Part shown: positions 1-12,800 of the stretch, one piece after another
Layout of the letters: each line of letters begins with the position of its first letter
Numbering within the stretch: position 1 is the first letter of the stretch
From: Chlamydomonas sphaeroides
Lineage: Eukaryota > Chlorophyta > Chlorophyceae > Chlamydomonadales > Chlamydomonadaceae
Assembly: GCA_001662425.1 (NCBI GenBank)
Contig: BDDC01000260.1
Coordinates: 1 to 25,265, forward strand
Direction of reading: 5' to 3'
DNA length: 25,265 nucleotides
Position numbers and translations under genes: made by a program
Notes under the pieces: generated by a model
Databases searched by the model: none
Seen by the model: the letters and a program-made list of their open reading frames with translations, nothing else
Told to the model about the DNA's origin: nothing

Positions 1-68
1 GGGCGAGGGGCGAGGGGCGAGGGGCGAGGGGCGAGGGGCGAGGGGCGAGGGGCGAGGGGCGAGGGGCG
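1..68. repeat. 7-bp tandem array GGGCGAG, about 9.7 copies
   Basis: The unit GGGCGAG repeats perfectly from the first base until a G replaces the expected A at 69. The array is cut by the window edge, so its true length is unknown. It lies downstream of the ATR polyadenylation motifs. It does not match the TTTAGGG or TTTTAGGG telomere units of green algae and is best read as a simple-sequence minisatellite. Confidence 0.97.
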
Positions 69-147
69 GGACATATGATGCCAGCCTCTCTACTAAATGA
101 CATGGACAGGCCAAGAAAGTTGTCTGCTGGGTGTAATCCCGTTTATT

Positions 148-152
148 TTACA
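148..152 (-). terminator. TGTAA polyadenylation signal (distal), ATR
   Basis: The plus strand reads TTACA inside an A/T-rich patch (gtttattttacaatattg), so the minus strand reads TGTAA, the main poly(A) signal of chlorophyte nuclear genes. It lies about 535 nt after the ATR stop. The A/T-rich context makes it the better of two candidates. Cleavage would be expected about 10-30 nt further, near 120-140. Confidence 0.5.
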
Positions 153-340
153 ATATTGACAGACTAGGATTCACTGCAACCTCTGACACATCCCGCAGAT
201 ACCTGATCAAACATCTTTGGTTGGCTTCTAGCAATATGTGGCGCATGCTGTGGCTTGCAAGCAGCAGATCATGCTCTGCTTAGCCCACAGCTGGCTACAC
301 GTGGGCATTTCAGAAAACATGATACATGTCATCCACATTC

Positions 341-345
341 TTACA
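341..345 (-). terminator. TGTAA polyadenylation signal (proximal candidate), ATR
   Basis: This TTACA on the plus strand is TGTAA on the minus strand, about 342 nt after the ATR stop codon. It could be used instead of, or in addition to, the distal motif at 148-152. Only transcript ends could decide. Confidence 0.35.
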
Positions 346-686
346 GCACAGTGGGCAAATGCTTGCCTCCTGCATCCTACCACGGGGACAATTGGCCTCC
401 AGGTCGCAGCACCCCAGCCTGAATCGCATGAGCACCTGGTGCAAGTCCAGAGGCATAATAGAAGAAATGTGTGCCAATGCAGTGCCCCCCCATCCAACAC
501 ATGCACTGATTAGCCGTCACACCTACATTGGTAGGGCATCTGCGAAGTCAGGCACCTCCAAAGCCGTGTCCCAGCCAACGTCTAGCTTTCTAATGAAAGA
601 GGTCCAGCAATCATCCTGCTTGCACGGCTGACTTCTAGTTGATGTCCACTCACATGCAGACCCAATGAAACACAGGCAGAAACATC

Positions 687-890
687 TCAGTACCACGCCA
701 TCCACCAGACGTACATGCGGGCTAGGTTCTCCTTGTCAGTGGCCTCTGCTATTAGGCGGGCCGCATGGCCCTCGCAGCTAAGCTGCAGGGTTGGCACACT
801 CTGCACACCAAGCAGAGTGCCATTGATGCGGCCTTCAATGCTTAAGAGAGCATCCTTGGCAGCTGGGTTCTCAACCTCGGTGGCAATCTC
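687..890 (-). other. ATR exon 54: PIKK regulatory region and FATC
   Basis: The last 67 codons and the TGA. The final 33 residues or so match the FATC domain: LSCEGHAARLIAEATD followed by ENLARMYVWWMAWY. The plant counterpart ends ENLGKMYIWWMPWF and the human one ENLLCQMYLGWTPYM, so this is the green-lineage form. The exon opens after acceptor GTTGCAG (AG at 892-891) in phase 0. Confidence 0.95.
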
Positions 891-3800
891 CTGCAACCAT
901 GTAGCATGCACAGCAGAGAGATGCTACTTGCATGTCAATTGTGTTGGTGATGGCTCTTTATGGTATTGTATGACCCAGATTAGGGCAACCTCAAGAGCCA
1001 AGACCCAGCTTACCGCCATCCCACGCTGGTTCCGGGACACCCACTCCACCAGTGGGTCGTGCAGAAAGGTCTCAGCACAGGTCATGAGCGTGTCACGATG
1101 CTGCCGTAGTACCTGTGACAAAACATGAATTGTGTCCCTATTTTTCACTGTAGCTTCACAAATGCTTGCCCAACGAGGGTGTGAGTGTGAGTTTAGAGCG
1201 GAGGATGGGACCAATGGCACTATGGCACCACTCAGTAATTCTCTTCATAGTGAATGCTTCAGGGTGGGCTCTGGCAGTGCGTGAATGGCATTTGCACATC
1301 AACATGGCAAAGCAACCTTGGCACAAACACATAGTGACATTGCACTGCATGGAACAGGACAAACAGCACGAACTGGAATGGCACGCTAGAGGGCTGCTCA
1401 GCGGTGGCGCACTGGCACAACAACCATGGCACCCAGTGGTGCTGGTGGGTGCTGGCAGGCAACCTGCAGCCTGCTGCCCAATAAGCTGCCGCCTCTGCCC
1501 CTCTCCATCCCTACATCTACCATCACAGCCCAGCTATGGTTTCCACTAGCTAGTTTGGTGTGAGGGGTCACACCTGCAGTGTTGTCTCAGCACAGCGGCG
1601 GAATATGCCCTCAACACCGCTGATGCCAAAGGCATCAATGACGTTCTGAGTCAGGCGGAATGGCACCATCTCTGGCACCTGCAGAGGCCAGGGTCTGACA
1701 GTGAGTGTGGCAAACAATTTGTTCAGGGCAGTACATTCGAATGGACACCGACCTCTAATGTAAGGCCCTTGTCAAATAGGCAGCCAAAGTCCACTTGCAC
1801 AGTGTCGCCTGATATTGTGTCCAGCATGATGTTCTCGCCGTGCCTGTCGCCCAGCCCCAGCATGTGCCCAACCATGCACCACACAGCGTTCGTGCTGCAA
1901 CACAAGGGGAGAAGACATGACACCCAGGTCAGCGTCGTAGGTTCAGTGGTTCCAATAAGAAAAGCTGCAGTGTACAAGTGGTATGCAAGACAACATGAAG
2001 CAAACCGTGGACTTATCAGGGAACCCACCGCGTGTAGCCAGTCCTAGCTGTCAGCCAGGTGCCTGGTTCAGGAAACTTGGCCAGGAACCAGCGATGGAGG
2101 CGAGGTGGCATCTTCTCCTGTATTTTGGACAGCACCTTTGGTGTCTGTTTGTGCTGCGGGTCGTTCCAGATCTTGGACACCCATGCCTGATAGTCCCTGT
2201 AGGACACACACACACACAGCAAGATGCAGCAAGTTGTAACTACTTGAAGAGAATGGCTCAAGGGCTAATAATATGTATCAAGAGGAAGGGGCCAAGGATT
2301 ATAACAGAGCTTGCAGCAAGGCAAAGCCTTGGGTACGGGGCGTCGGGTTTGGGGCAGCTGGGGTTGCACTGCCGTGGTGTATCAAGCAAGGTGTGGGGTG
2401 CACACACTCCCAGATTGCTCAGGTCAGCCCTGTCCAAGATAACAACTGTCAGCTGGTGTGCCTCAACCAAAAGCTCCTCACTTGCGGTTTGTGATGAGGC
2501 GGTCAGCAATGTAGATCTCCTCAATGGCAGCCTTGAGCGGGCACAGGCCTTCCACCCATTGCAGGATACCGCAATCATCTGTTAAAGCCACAACCGCATA
2601 GGTCCGGATGCGCAGCCCACGGCGCCGTGCGGCAGCATGGCCGCCAAAGAGTGCATTGACGAGACTGGCAAAGTCCATCAACCTGGCGGGGGAGTGCAAT
2701 GGCAAATGCACGTGGGTCGGGGCTGCTATTTTCAAGCACACGTAGATATCTGTGTTCTGCATTTGCCAGCAGGCAGCTACCTGTAGTCTTTGCGCAGGTC
2801 GTCCTTGGGTTTGGCCAGGAAGGAATACTCGCCGCCGTCACTCCCCAGCAGGGTAAGCTTCTTGGGTTTCTGTGCTTGGCAGTGAATCCCGGTATGCAAG
2901 GTCACGCAGAGCTACGCACATGCACTGCACAGCAAGCTGCTGCACACCTGCAGGCTCTGCATGATCTGCAGCTCGTCCTTCATGCCCTCAATCAGCACGA
3001 GCCCCGTCGACCCTGCAGCACTGCCAGCACCAGGATGATCCATCAGCATGCGGCTGGCATGGACTGAAGGCGGCAGGGGCGCACGGAACTGCTCCTGGGT
3101 TGGCATCATAACCTGGGGGACAGATGAGGCGGTTACAGGGCCGCAGCATGTATGCATGCACTCAAGGCCAGCATCGGCAACTGCGAGTACATACGTTTGC
3201 GTATGGCCACGCACATGCTAGAGTCCTTGCTAAAAACACACCGGGCATGGCAGCAGCTCCAGCAGCTTGATGTTCTCGCGGTGGGCGCTTGCCGTTGACT
3301 TTGCGCTGCCCTTGCTGTTGGCCGGCTGCCAGTGGCACAGCTTGATGAGCTGGTCAGCAAACGCATTGAACTTGCTGAGGGCATCCTGCACACACACCGA
3401 CGGTACAGCCGGCAACAGCATTCATCAGCCTCATGCATAACCTTGGTGGAGGCAAACAGTGGCCGGCAAGTAACCTGCCTGTTGCTCCCTGTCGTTCTTC
3501 CTGCGTGCTTGCTCTCTGACCTGCAGTAACGTCATACATGTTGACAGCATCCAGTTGACAGCATCCAGTTTATTCGTACGGCTTGTTCCGTGCATACTGC
3601 CATTACCAAGCCATACCGCTCTCATGACCTTGTCGGCCTGCTCCTTCCTCAGGTGCGTGCTGCGGCACACAACCGCCGCCGACCACAGCAGGTGGTGCGC
3701 GAAGCCATCACCGACACGGGTCAGCGCCAGATACATGATCTCCATGACCTGCGTGCAGTGATGAGCACAGTTTGTGGCAACGATGGTGGCGGGTGGCGAG

Positions 3801-6800
3801 TTGTATACGTGGCTTGTGCATCGTGCAGCACTGCAAGCAGCCATTAGGAGCTGATTACCTCAGGGTGTGGGTGAGCGATGCGGCTGATGAGCTGAGGCAG
3901 CGCAATAAGCCACTTAGGTGGAGCGATGGCGGTTGCAGCGAGCTGCTTCATGAGGTTGAAAATGTCGGTTGAGCTCTTGAGCTCTTTCTGCGTGCGCGGT
4001 GGCTGCAATGTTCCCCTGGACGACCCTGTGCCTCCTGGTGCTGTTCCGCGTGCAATCTGGTCGCTGCCGTGCTCACAGTACAGCGTCAGCAGGCGGGGCA
4101 GCGCCTGCAAACACATTGCCAACAGCATGAAAACTCTGACGACCAACAGCATTACACAGTACGACATCTCATGAGGTGTGAACCACAACTTGCCTGCATG
4201 ACGTGTTTGTGGCCCTTGGTGATGGCCTCCCCATAGTGCCGCAGCACGTCAGGTAGCAGCTCGTAATAGTAGCGGTCCTCACCCAGAGCCACCTTGGCGC
4301 GGCCCAGCATGCTGCAATTGCAGGTGAGAGGAGGCCGCAATCATTATCAAAACAACTGCATGCTACAATCCTGGTGCGTGCCAGGCCAGCGAGGACAACT
4401 CATGCTCCTTGCGTTGCATATGCGTGCGTACCGGTCTGTGGCGCCTTTGCCAGTTGCCCCAGGGGCTTGCTGCCGCGTGGGCGTGCTTGTCTGGCGCTTG
4501 CGGGCATCCTGGTACAGCTGGTCGAGGTACCTGTGTGAGCAAGGTGGCGAACCTTCAGCTGCTGCATGGTAGCACGTGCTTATGAAGCCTCGCAGGACAT
4601 TAGCGTACCGTGCATAGTGGTAGTGTGGCTTGTCCCAGGCCTTATCGGGCGCCAGCGCATCCTCAAACATGCGGGACAGCTCAGCTGGCGCACAGCCGCC
4701 TTGTGCCGCGGACCAGCGCGCCAGGCAAAGCTTGAGCCGCCCCAGCATTCGATGGGCGTCCGCAGGGGCAGGCGCTGCGTGTGCTGTTGCTGCCGTCAAT
4801 CTGGAGGCACGCGGAAGGGCAGCACGACCAATGAGCGGCACACCTGACAGCGATCAAGACAACGGTGCTCACGAACCAAGGTGCGGCAGTGCGTGTGGCG
4901 GCCGATGTGGACCGATGGTGACCATGCCGGGACGTCCGCTGCGGTCTCAACAAGATGATGCCCAACAAACGCACTTAGCAATCGCAGCCTGAAGCTCAGC
5001 GGTAGCACGGTGGGTCAGGTTCCTGGCGCGGAGCAGCTTGGCGGACTCAAGCACAGCAGCGGGCCCCATGCCGCGGGCTCCCGCCTCGAGGACGGCCCCT
5101 GTCGCTGCGTCCAGAAAACCTGGTGGCCAATATATGCAGGGTAACATGATTCGACAAAAGGCTGTTGGTCTGCAGGTCCCGCATGCATAACACGTGTTAA
5201 GCAGGTGGTATAGCCAACTGCACCAGCCTACCGTTGCCACGGCACAGCTTTGCGGTGGCCAGCCAGGCAGCAGCCTCGGCGTTGTGGTCACCCATTAGAG
5301 CTGACAGCTGACGGCGCAGAGCCAGCAGAGGTTCTTGAGTAGACAGCGACGGCTGAGGAGGACAAGCACAAAGCCAGCAAGCCGTCAGTGCAGATGTGTA
5401 CGGGCAGCTATGCTGCGACATGGCCAGGACCACACGGCACAAGCGTGTCGAACCTGGGTTGCTGCCATGCGCTCTGACCAGCGCAGGCGCCTCGCACGCT
5501 CAGCAGCACTGATGCCAGTCCAGCCACAGGCAGGGTCGAGCAGCGTCAGCACATCCGAGAGCTCCTGTGTGTAAGATGGTGCCATGGATGAATTGTGGGT
5601 CATAGCTCCATCTAGCCAGCATGGCATATCAAGCCATTGCCACGTGGGGTGCGCAAATAAGTTATCAGCAAGTGCAAGCAGCCCAATACAAATGCACCTG
5701 GGTCATGTGCAGCCGGACCATGAGGGGGTAGGCTCGGCCATAGCTTTCTTGAGCCAGAGCCGGAAGCACTGCAAGCGTCTCCTGTCGCACATCGTCTAGC
5801 AGTGCGCGTGTTCGCGGCCAGTCGCCTTTCTGAGGGTTGGGTGGCGCAGTTGCAACGGTGTGGGTCGTGTCGCTTATTTGGTCACATACATGGCCATGTG
5901 TGCACGCCACGCCCGCCTGGCAATCACAGCAACGATCTGCACACGCACCTGCAGTGTGCTCAGGAGGCAGCCAATGTCGAGCTCCCACTGGTCGCCAGCG
6001 CCCAGCATCGATGCCGCTCCCGCAGCCACATCGGCATCTGCGGCCACCGCGATGTCCAGGTAGCCCTGCAGGAGGGACCAACGCCCCAGCCGCCAGGCAG
6101 CGGCCACAGCCAGCGCTGCGAGCGCCTTCTGCCCAGCTGCGTCCCCTGCCCGCCGCGCCAGCAGACCGTCTACAGACGACAGCACCGCCTGCGAATGGCC
6201 AATGGCCAGCATGCAGCGGAGGTATCCCACATGCGCAGCGCTGAGGCCGCCGCTGCCGCCGCTGCTGCAGGTGGCACCGTTGCTGTCCGGGGCAGCGCTG
6301 GGGCCGGCGGCATCGCTGCTGCTTCCGGCCAGGAGGGCAGCCGCCGCCGAGCCCAGGTGCAGGGGCCCGCCCACTGCATCCCGGCCTGCTGATTCGCGGC
6401 GCATGGATGCCTCGTACAGGGCCATGGCGTCGCTCCACTGGCCAGCACGCTCCGCAACAAGCACCTGTGGCAGGCGCCCAGGAGGTGCTTCAACTTGACC
6501 CAGCGAAACAGCAGGAGGGACAGCTGGCAGAGGCAGCATTGAGGGCTACTGTAAATAGAAATAGAAAAAGATGTACGGCGAGCTTGACTCGCCATGATTT
6601 AACGAGGTAGGGCGATCAGGAGGGCCGAAGCCCCCTACAAGCCCTGTCCCCCGCCGGGCTAGTGTAAAGTAGGGGAAGCCGCACCTGATCTGCCTCGCTG
6701 AGCCCACCAGGCCGCATAGCACACAGCCCTGCCAAGCCGTCTGGCTCCCCAAGCTGCCCATACGCTTCCAGCAAGAAGGACACCTGAAGCCCACAAGCGA

Positions 6801-9800
6801 ACCAACTTAGATACTGCAGGGAGACGGTGAATGGCAAGCAGGCCGCAGACCCCACATGTGGCTTACATCTGAGTCCAGGTTGCCATACTGTGGCCTGGAC
6901 ACTTCGGCTGCAGGGTTGAGGCCGCCACCGCTGGCTGAGCTCTGGCGCGTGCCTGGCAGCTGGTTGGCCCTCACAGCCTCGCTCCGCATGTGCGCCTCGA
7001 AGGTCTGCACGGCGCGGGCGTGGGCGCCAAACCTGCCCGGCGGGCAACATGGCCAACAGGAGGATACGAGGACAGTGCATCAGCACCCGCAAGCCGTGGA
7101 CGCTCATGACAGGAGCACTCAGGCCACGAGCACATACGCTACTAGCTGCAGCAGAGCGGGCAACGCCCTGCTTGATCCACTCGTGTTGCAACCCACGCAC
7201 CGCGACGCAGCCTTGGCCAGCATGTCTTTGGGAATGCTCTCCACAAATGACCGCACGTACTGCGCCGGTTGGATAATGAGGTCGGCAGCAGCCTCTGTCT
7301 TTGCAGCGGCGGCTGCTTGGGAGGCATCCTTAACCCAGCGGTTCAGAACGTCCAGCAAGCCGAACAACGTCTGCGAGCACACGGCATACATTTAAGGACA
7401 ACCTAACCTTGGCAGAGCTCGCTATCATGCAGGGGCTCAACGAAACTTGCATGTACACGGCGCGCACGCCGGTACATATGCAATCCCAGCGGACCGGGAG
7501 GCGGCGGCGGCCTTCCTTGCGCACCTGCAGGTTGAGCTCCAGCTTGCCGTCCGCATCCGAGGGACCCGTGGCGCCTGCCTGCAGCACTGCGACCACCTCC
7601 CGGCGGATGGCCTCCGTGGCGGCCTCATGTCCGCTCACCAGGACGGCGTGCACCACCTAGACGAATGGAGGGGAATGGCGGACAGCGGCAAGGGTCGCCC
7701 AGGAACGCAGGCGGGGCCTGGCAACCAGCTTCCCAATTAACCTCGCCCATGCATACCTGGGGTAGCATGAGATTCATCAACGGCAGGTCGCGGCAGGCCC
7801 GCATAGCCGAGTTGACAGCGACAAAGGCGGCCTGGTGGAAGCCCACGGCGAAGCTACGCCATGGGCCAGGACACACGGGGGCCGAGACACAGGCATGCCG
7901 CGTCAATCACATTAGCACGCAGCAGCAGCCTCAGGTGCGGGTATCGGCTCTCTATCCCCGTGCATAGTGCTTCGTTACCGTAGCATGGCGCGGGTCCACA
8001 CGTGCAGCCAGCGCCAGTACGTCGGGCGGGGGTTGCCAGCAAAGTACGCGGGTCCGCTCAGAAAGTTGTCTGCTAAACTGCTGTTGTCCTCAAGGGTGTA
8101 CCTGCGGCCCAAGCACACAAACGCGCTTGTCTGGCACCTGACCGGGTTCGCGAGTCGGCAGTAGAAAGCTTTGCGGGGTTGGCCTCACCGCGTGTCGAGG
8201 TAGGGGCGCACCAGTGCCTTAATATCAGACGGAACCTCTGCAAACAGCCCCTTGTGCTCCTCGCCGCCGGCTTGGCCCTTGCGCTCCTCCCCGCCGCCGC
8301 CCTGGTAGTGCTGCAGAAGGGACTGCAGGGCGTACGACGTGAAGCGGTAGATCTGCAGGTCACCCGACGTCTCCAGCACGCGGACCTGCACGGGGTGCGT
8401 CAGAGCACAGGGGGGAGGGGGCGCGCAGGTGCAGCTTGGCCTTGCACACTCCGTGCACAGAACTCGACGTGCGGGCACGCACCAGCTGCTCAACCAGCAC
8501 CACTTCGAGGGTGTACGGCGCCGTGCTGCCCTGGGCCGAGGGCTCGTCCACCAGGTCGGGAGGCAGGCTGCGCTCAGTTGCGGCCCGGACAGGGTCCAGC
8601 GCACCGAGCAGGCCGAGGCACTCGCCGCACCTGCATGACGGGGCCCACGGGCCTCGCTTGGATATGACGGGGGATGTGTGCAGGGACCTGCGGGTTGCTC
8701 GCTGCTCCCCATCATGCAGCCTCACCGTGCGCGGATGTCCTTGCCAAGCTTGCTGGGTAGGACGCCCTCGCAACAGCGCAGGAGTGCGCTGAGCAGGCGA
8801 GATAGCAGCTCCGCGTCGCCAACACCACTGGACCGCCCGCCACCCCCGCCAGCAGCCATCCCAGTACTTCGCTTTGCCGCAGCACCGCCCCGCTGAGTGG
8901 CACCGCCCCGCACCCCTGCCGCAATCGGGGCCGCTGCCTCTGTGCCGCTGTGCGCTGCTCCCGGCCGACTGCTGCCGCTCATGACCCTCGCCACCAGGTC
9001 CGCCATGAAGGGCCGCTGGATAGTCAGGAAGCTGCGCAGCTCGCTCAGCGCCACGTGCCTGCAACAAGGCCATGTAAAACGAGGTAATCGACATGCTAGC
9101 TGGCACCCCAGGCCTGGTCTAGCTACACGACGTTGTACCTGGCTGACGAACACTCGTGCTGCAGGGCCCCCCGCCTACCTGACTGAGAGGCTCTCGTGCT
9201 GCAGGGCGCCCGCCAGCAGCTGCAGTAGGTTGCGCGGATCAGTCAGCTGCAGTTCCTGCTGCAGCACGCCGTTGACCGGCTCGAGGCCCTTGACGTCAGT
9301 CGGCAACGGGGGCATGCGGGGAAGCGCGCTGCGGGACATCGGCAAGACGAGATGGGGTAGGTGCACGCAGTTCGTTGGTAAAAGCATGGTCGTATGTGCG
9401 GAGGGCGCTCTCTGTGACCCATTGGCGGACCTACTTGCGGACGTCTGCCATGTTCTTGACTATGAGGAAGTTGTAAAGCGCCACAGCCTTGGACGACACC
9501 TCCTTGCCCTCGCTTTGCAGGAGAGGCAACAGCACCACGGTGGCCTGGGGTGGCGGAGAAGTGGGGCCACATGCACTCACAATGCAGGCCAAGCAGGCAA
9601 TCAAGTGGGAGTTGCCCCAGCACGCCCAGTAGACCGCTTCACCTCGCCCTGCCCACCTGGACAGCCACGCGTGCCAGCAAGGGTGTGAAAGGCTCTTTGG
9701 CCTGTGCCGCTGCCTCGCGGCGAGCCTGGTCGTATGCCGCCAGGCCGCGGAGGAACAGCGCCCATGCAGCCAGGCTCTGAAAAGAGGGTTTGCACCGCAG

Positions 9801-12800
9801 CCCGCATGCATGTCAAGAGAGCGGCGCCTCAGCTGGCAGGGCACTACTCGTGCATGATGACGAACCTGCAGCTGCAGCCGGCGCGATGACAGCATGAGCG
9901 CCTTGGCGACAGCAGCTGTCAGCAGCACCATGATGGGTGGCACGTGGCCGCCCAGGTGATCCTTGAGCAGCTCCACCAGGACACACAGCCCGCGCAGCGC
10001 CTGCACACAGGAGAAGTGAGCTCGCGCCGATCAAATGCGTGCGTGTGCATAGCACAAGCAGCTGAAGCACCCACCCTCAGGGCTTCCGACTCGGTGGCGT
10101 CGAGAGGCGGCAGGTGGCGGCTGGTGCTGCCTGCCCGCACGTCTTGGTGCGCGTGGTGATGATGGCTCTGGGCGCCGCTGTGGTGCTTGACATGCGATGC
10201 CGGTGCGGCAAGGTGGAGGTCGGCTGCTGTGGCTGACTGCACCGAAGCGGCCCCGGGCTGTTGCGGTGCGAGCGCCTTGGCAACGCTCCCAAACACGTAG
10301 TCCGCCGTCTCCCCTAGGATAAGGTCGCCCACCATGTTGCAGTCCAGGCCTACAACCGCATGAGTAGCACAAGCCATGACGCTGTGCACGATGCTCGCTC
10401 TTAGGCATGGCCGTTGGTGCATATCACATCCCCGCCCTTGTCCCAAGCCACCTACAGTGCAGGTCATTGGCAACGCGCTCCAGGAAGCTGCGGACGCTTG
10501 CCACAAAGGCCTCCGGTGGCTCGAGCGGGCCTTGGGCGTTCCAGCGTGCGGAAGGCTCCCCTGACACGACAATGACCTGCCGGTAGTTGCAAGGAGTGGC
10601 AAGCATGTTCGGTGAAGGCTGCAGAGCCGGCTCAGCAGCGCATACATGCAGCCAGACGCGCAAGGGCATGTCCTAGCGCCCACCTGCTGCGCCACCTTCC
10701 GTGCGTTGCTCAGGCCGGTATGCCGTGGCGCCTGGTGCCACAGCACCACTACCCTGCTGAAAAAGCTCTCCAGGTCCACCCCGCGGGAGAACGCATGCGC
10801 ATAGGCGTGGCTAGCGTAGGCCTCGAACAGCTCTGCAGAGCTGACTCGGTCCACGTGTCGTGCGAGCGCCTGTCGCGGAAGTGTGACACCGTCAGCAAGC
10901 AAGAGATTACAAGGTAAACAAGGCGTGCTCGCGCTGCTGTCATGCTAGAGGCTAACAGGGTCATCGCTTGCCTCCAGCTCAGGGGCCATGTTGCCGCAGA
11001 TGATCGGCCCAATGGCGTGCGGCATGGCCTCCCGGACCAGTGTAGCCTCATCCACGTGGGCAAGGCGACACAGCTCGGGCAGCAGCAGCGGCAGCTTGTC
11101 AACCTGCAGCAGGAGCGGCCAACCGCCAGGGTCATGCGCGGTCTCACCCTGACTGCAGGGAACATGCGCAGCTAGGCGTATCGATGGCGTTAAGGCCTCA
11201 CGCACCGAGCAGCCGACACTCATGAGGACGTGCTGCGCATGTGGGCCCTCCAGCAGCAGCTGCCGCGGTGTTAGTCCCAGGCTGTCAGCCAGCCACTCCA
11301 GCGCCGAGTACGCAGCCACACGCAGCTGTAATGCAGGGGCGCACGGAGCGCCTCACTCAGTGGTAGCCAACAACATCGTGACCAGCAGCAGCATGTGTGC
11401 AACCGATGTGCATACGCAGCACCTGGCTATCATCCTTGTCGGCGAGGCAGCCCAGCAGGATCATAAGCAGCGTGGGGGTGGTGTCGCTGTCGCTGAAATG
11501 TGCGTTGCGGACCAGCGCCGCTGTGGCGGCCACCAAGCTGCAGCGCACAGGCGAAGAGTGGGCTGGCAGTGCTTCGACAGCGGACCGCACGGCTGCCACC
11601 AGGCCCTGCTCGGCAACGCTTAGACCTCCTGCTGGTCATAAATACACGGGCCACACAAAGTGGTAAGCAGATAATGGTAATGCCAGCCAGCATCTACATG
11701 CACTCGCGCTGGGGGGCAAGACACGCTGTGGCCCTAGCTGCCGTACACCTCGCTTAAGTTGCTTGGCATGGCCGTGACATGTATTAATTGATGCCCCCAA
11801 TCGCGACCTACCCGCAGAGCTGCCGTACACCTCAAGCAGGAGAGCCGGGCGCAGGCATGCCTGCAGCAGCGTGACACCGCCGGCTCTCACAGCAGCAACT
11901 GGTGAGCACAGCGCGGACACGATTGCCTGCTGGAGTGCAGGGCCGCTGCCTTGCAGGCTCGCGTCTGGGCAGTGCATGAGGTTCGCCTGTGGGCAAGGCG
12001 AGGCAGGGACCTCTTGTTGAGAGAGAGAGAGAGAGTACAAAATGAAAAAGAAACCGAAACCGAGCAAGGAAAAACGGAAAAGCAGGAAGCAGGAACCGAG
12101 TCAAAGTGCCGAACGGCGCAAGGCACACAAACCTGTTGTTGCAGCCTGCGTAACTGGACAATGACTTGGGCCCCACCTGCAGAGCGCATAGTGCTGCCAC
12201 ATGGCTGGCGGAAGACAGCGACGCTTTGCCGCGAGGCAGAGGAGCAGCTTCGACCCCCGCCGTTGTTCCGGGTGCTCCCGCCATAGCCTGTTGCAGCAGC
12301 GGTATTACTGCCGTAAGCTTGGGCCATATGGCGCCATGCTGTTTGTCTGCGAGCGGGTCGTGAGCTGCATTCGGGCTTGTCCGAGCACTGCCGAGGGGCA
12401 GATGCGGCTGCAGGGGGTCGAGCCACAGCTCTGGCGGCAGGTGAGGGAGGGCAGCCGCTGCTGCCGCGGTGGCAGTGATGCCAGCTGCCATTGGAGCAGT
12501 GGGGGGTGCAGCATCGGACGCCTCCTGCCGCAGCATCGCAGTGCGCGCCTCGTGGATGGCGTGAGCTATCATCTGCAACGGCAGCCCAGGCACATGAATC
12601 GGAGCCGGTACTCCTTTAATGGCACCGCTGGCTGCCGTCTGCGGTGCTGAGACGTGCAGCTACGTCCCAGTCACGCACGCACAGAGCTGCAGCATGAAGA
12701 CGGCATACCTGAACTGTGGTGGCTGCCAGGTGTGGAGCACCATCGCAAGATAGCAGCAGCCCCGTATGCCGCACACCGTCCGCGACGGCGGCATCCAGTC

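Larger units (their letters stand above)
69..686 (-). other. ATR 3' UTR and downstream flank
   Basis: These 618 bases follow the ATR stop codon on the minus strand. They are less GC-rich than the coding part and have no ORF with recognisable homology. Two TGTAA motifs on the minus strand (345-341 and 152-148) are candidate polyadenylation signals, giving a 3' UTR of roughly 360 or 550 nt. Nothing else recognisable was seen. Confidence 0.7.
1014..3748 (-). other. ATR exons 45-53: kinase domain and its N-terminal approach
   Basis: Exons: 3748-3617, 3385-3242, 3112-2948, 2869-2781, 2682-2482, 2196-2029, 1894-1753, 1678-1574, 1112-1014. The N-lobe includes VMMPTQ (human VMIPTL), KPKKLTLLGSDG, the ATP lysine in AKPKDDLRKD, and RIRTYAVVALTDDCGI (human HIRTYAVIPLNDECGI). 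The C-lobe has GLGDRHGEN, VDFGCLFDKG, VPFRLTQN and FLHDPLVEW. All catalytic residues expected for an active PIKK are present. The metal-binding motif is DFG, whereas human ATR has DFN and plant ATR DFS. The 461-nt intron between exons 52 and 53 is the longest in the gene. Confidence 0.94.

Noticed and set aside
1..68. Telomere or subtelomeric repeat
   Set aside because: The GGGCGAG unit is not a known green-algal telomere unit, and only about ten copies are visible.
4810..4846. Alternative acceptor CTGTCAG (at about 4847) for ATR exon 41
   Set aside because: It would need a phase 1 donor, but exon 40 ends in phase 2. The CCTCCAG acceptor at 4801 fits both phase and homology.
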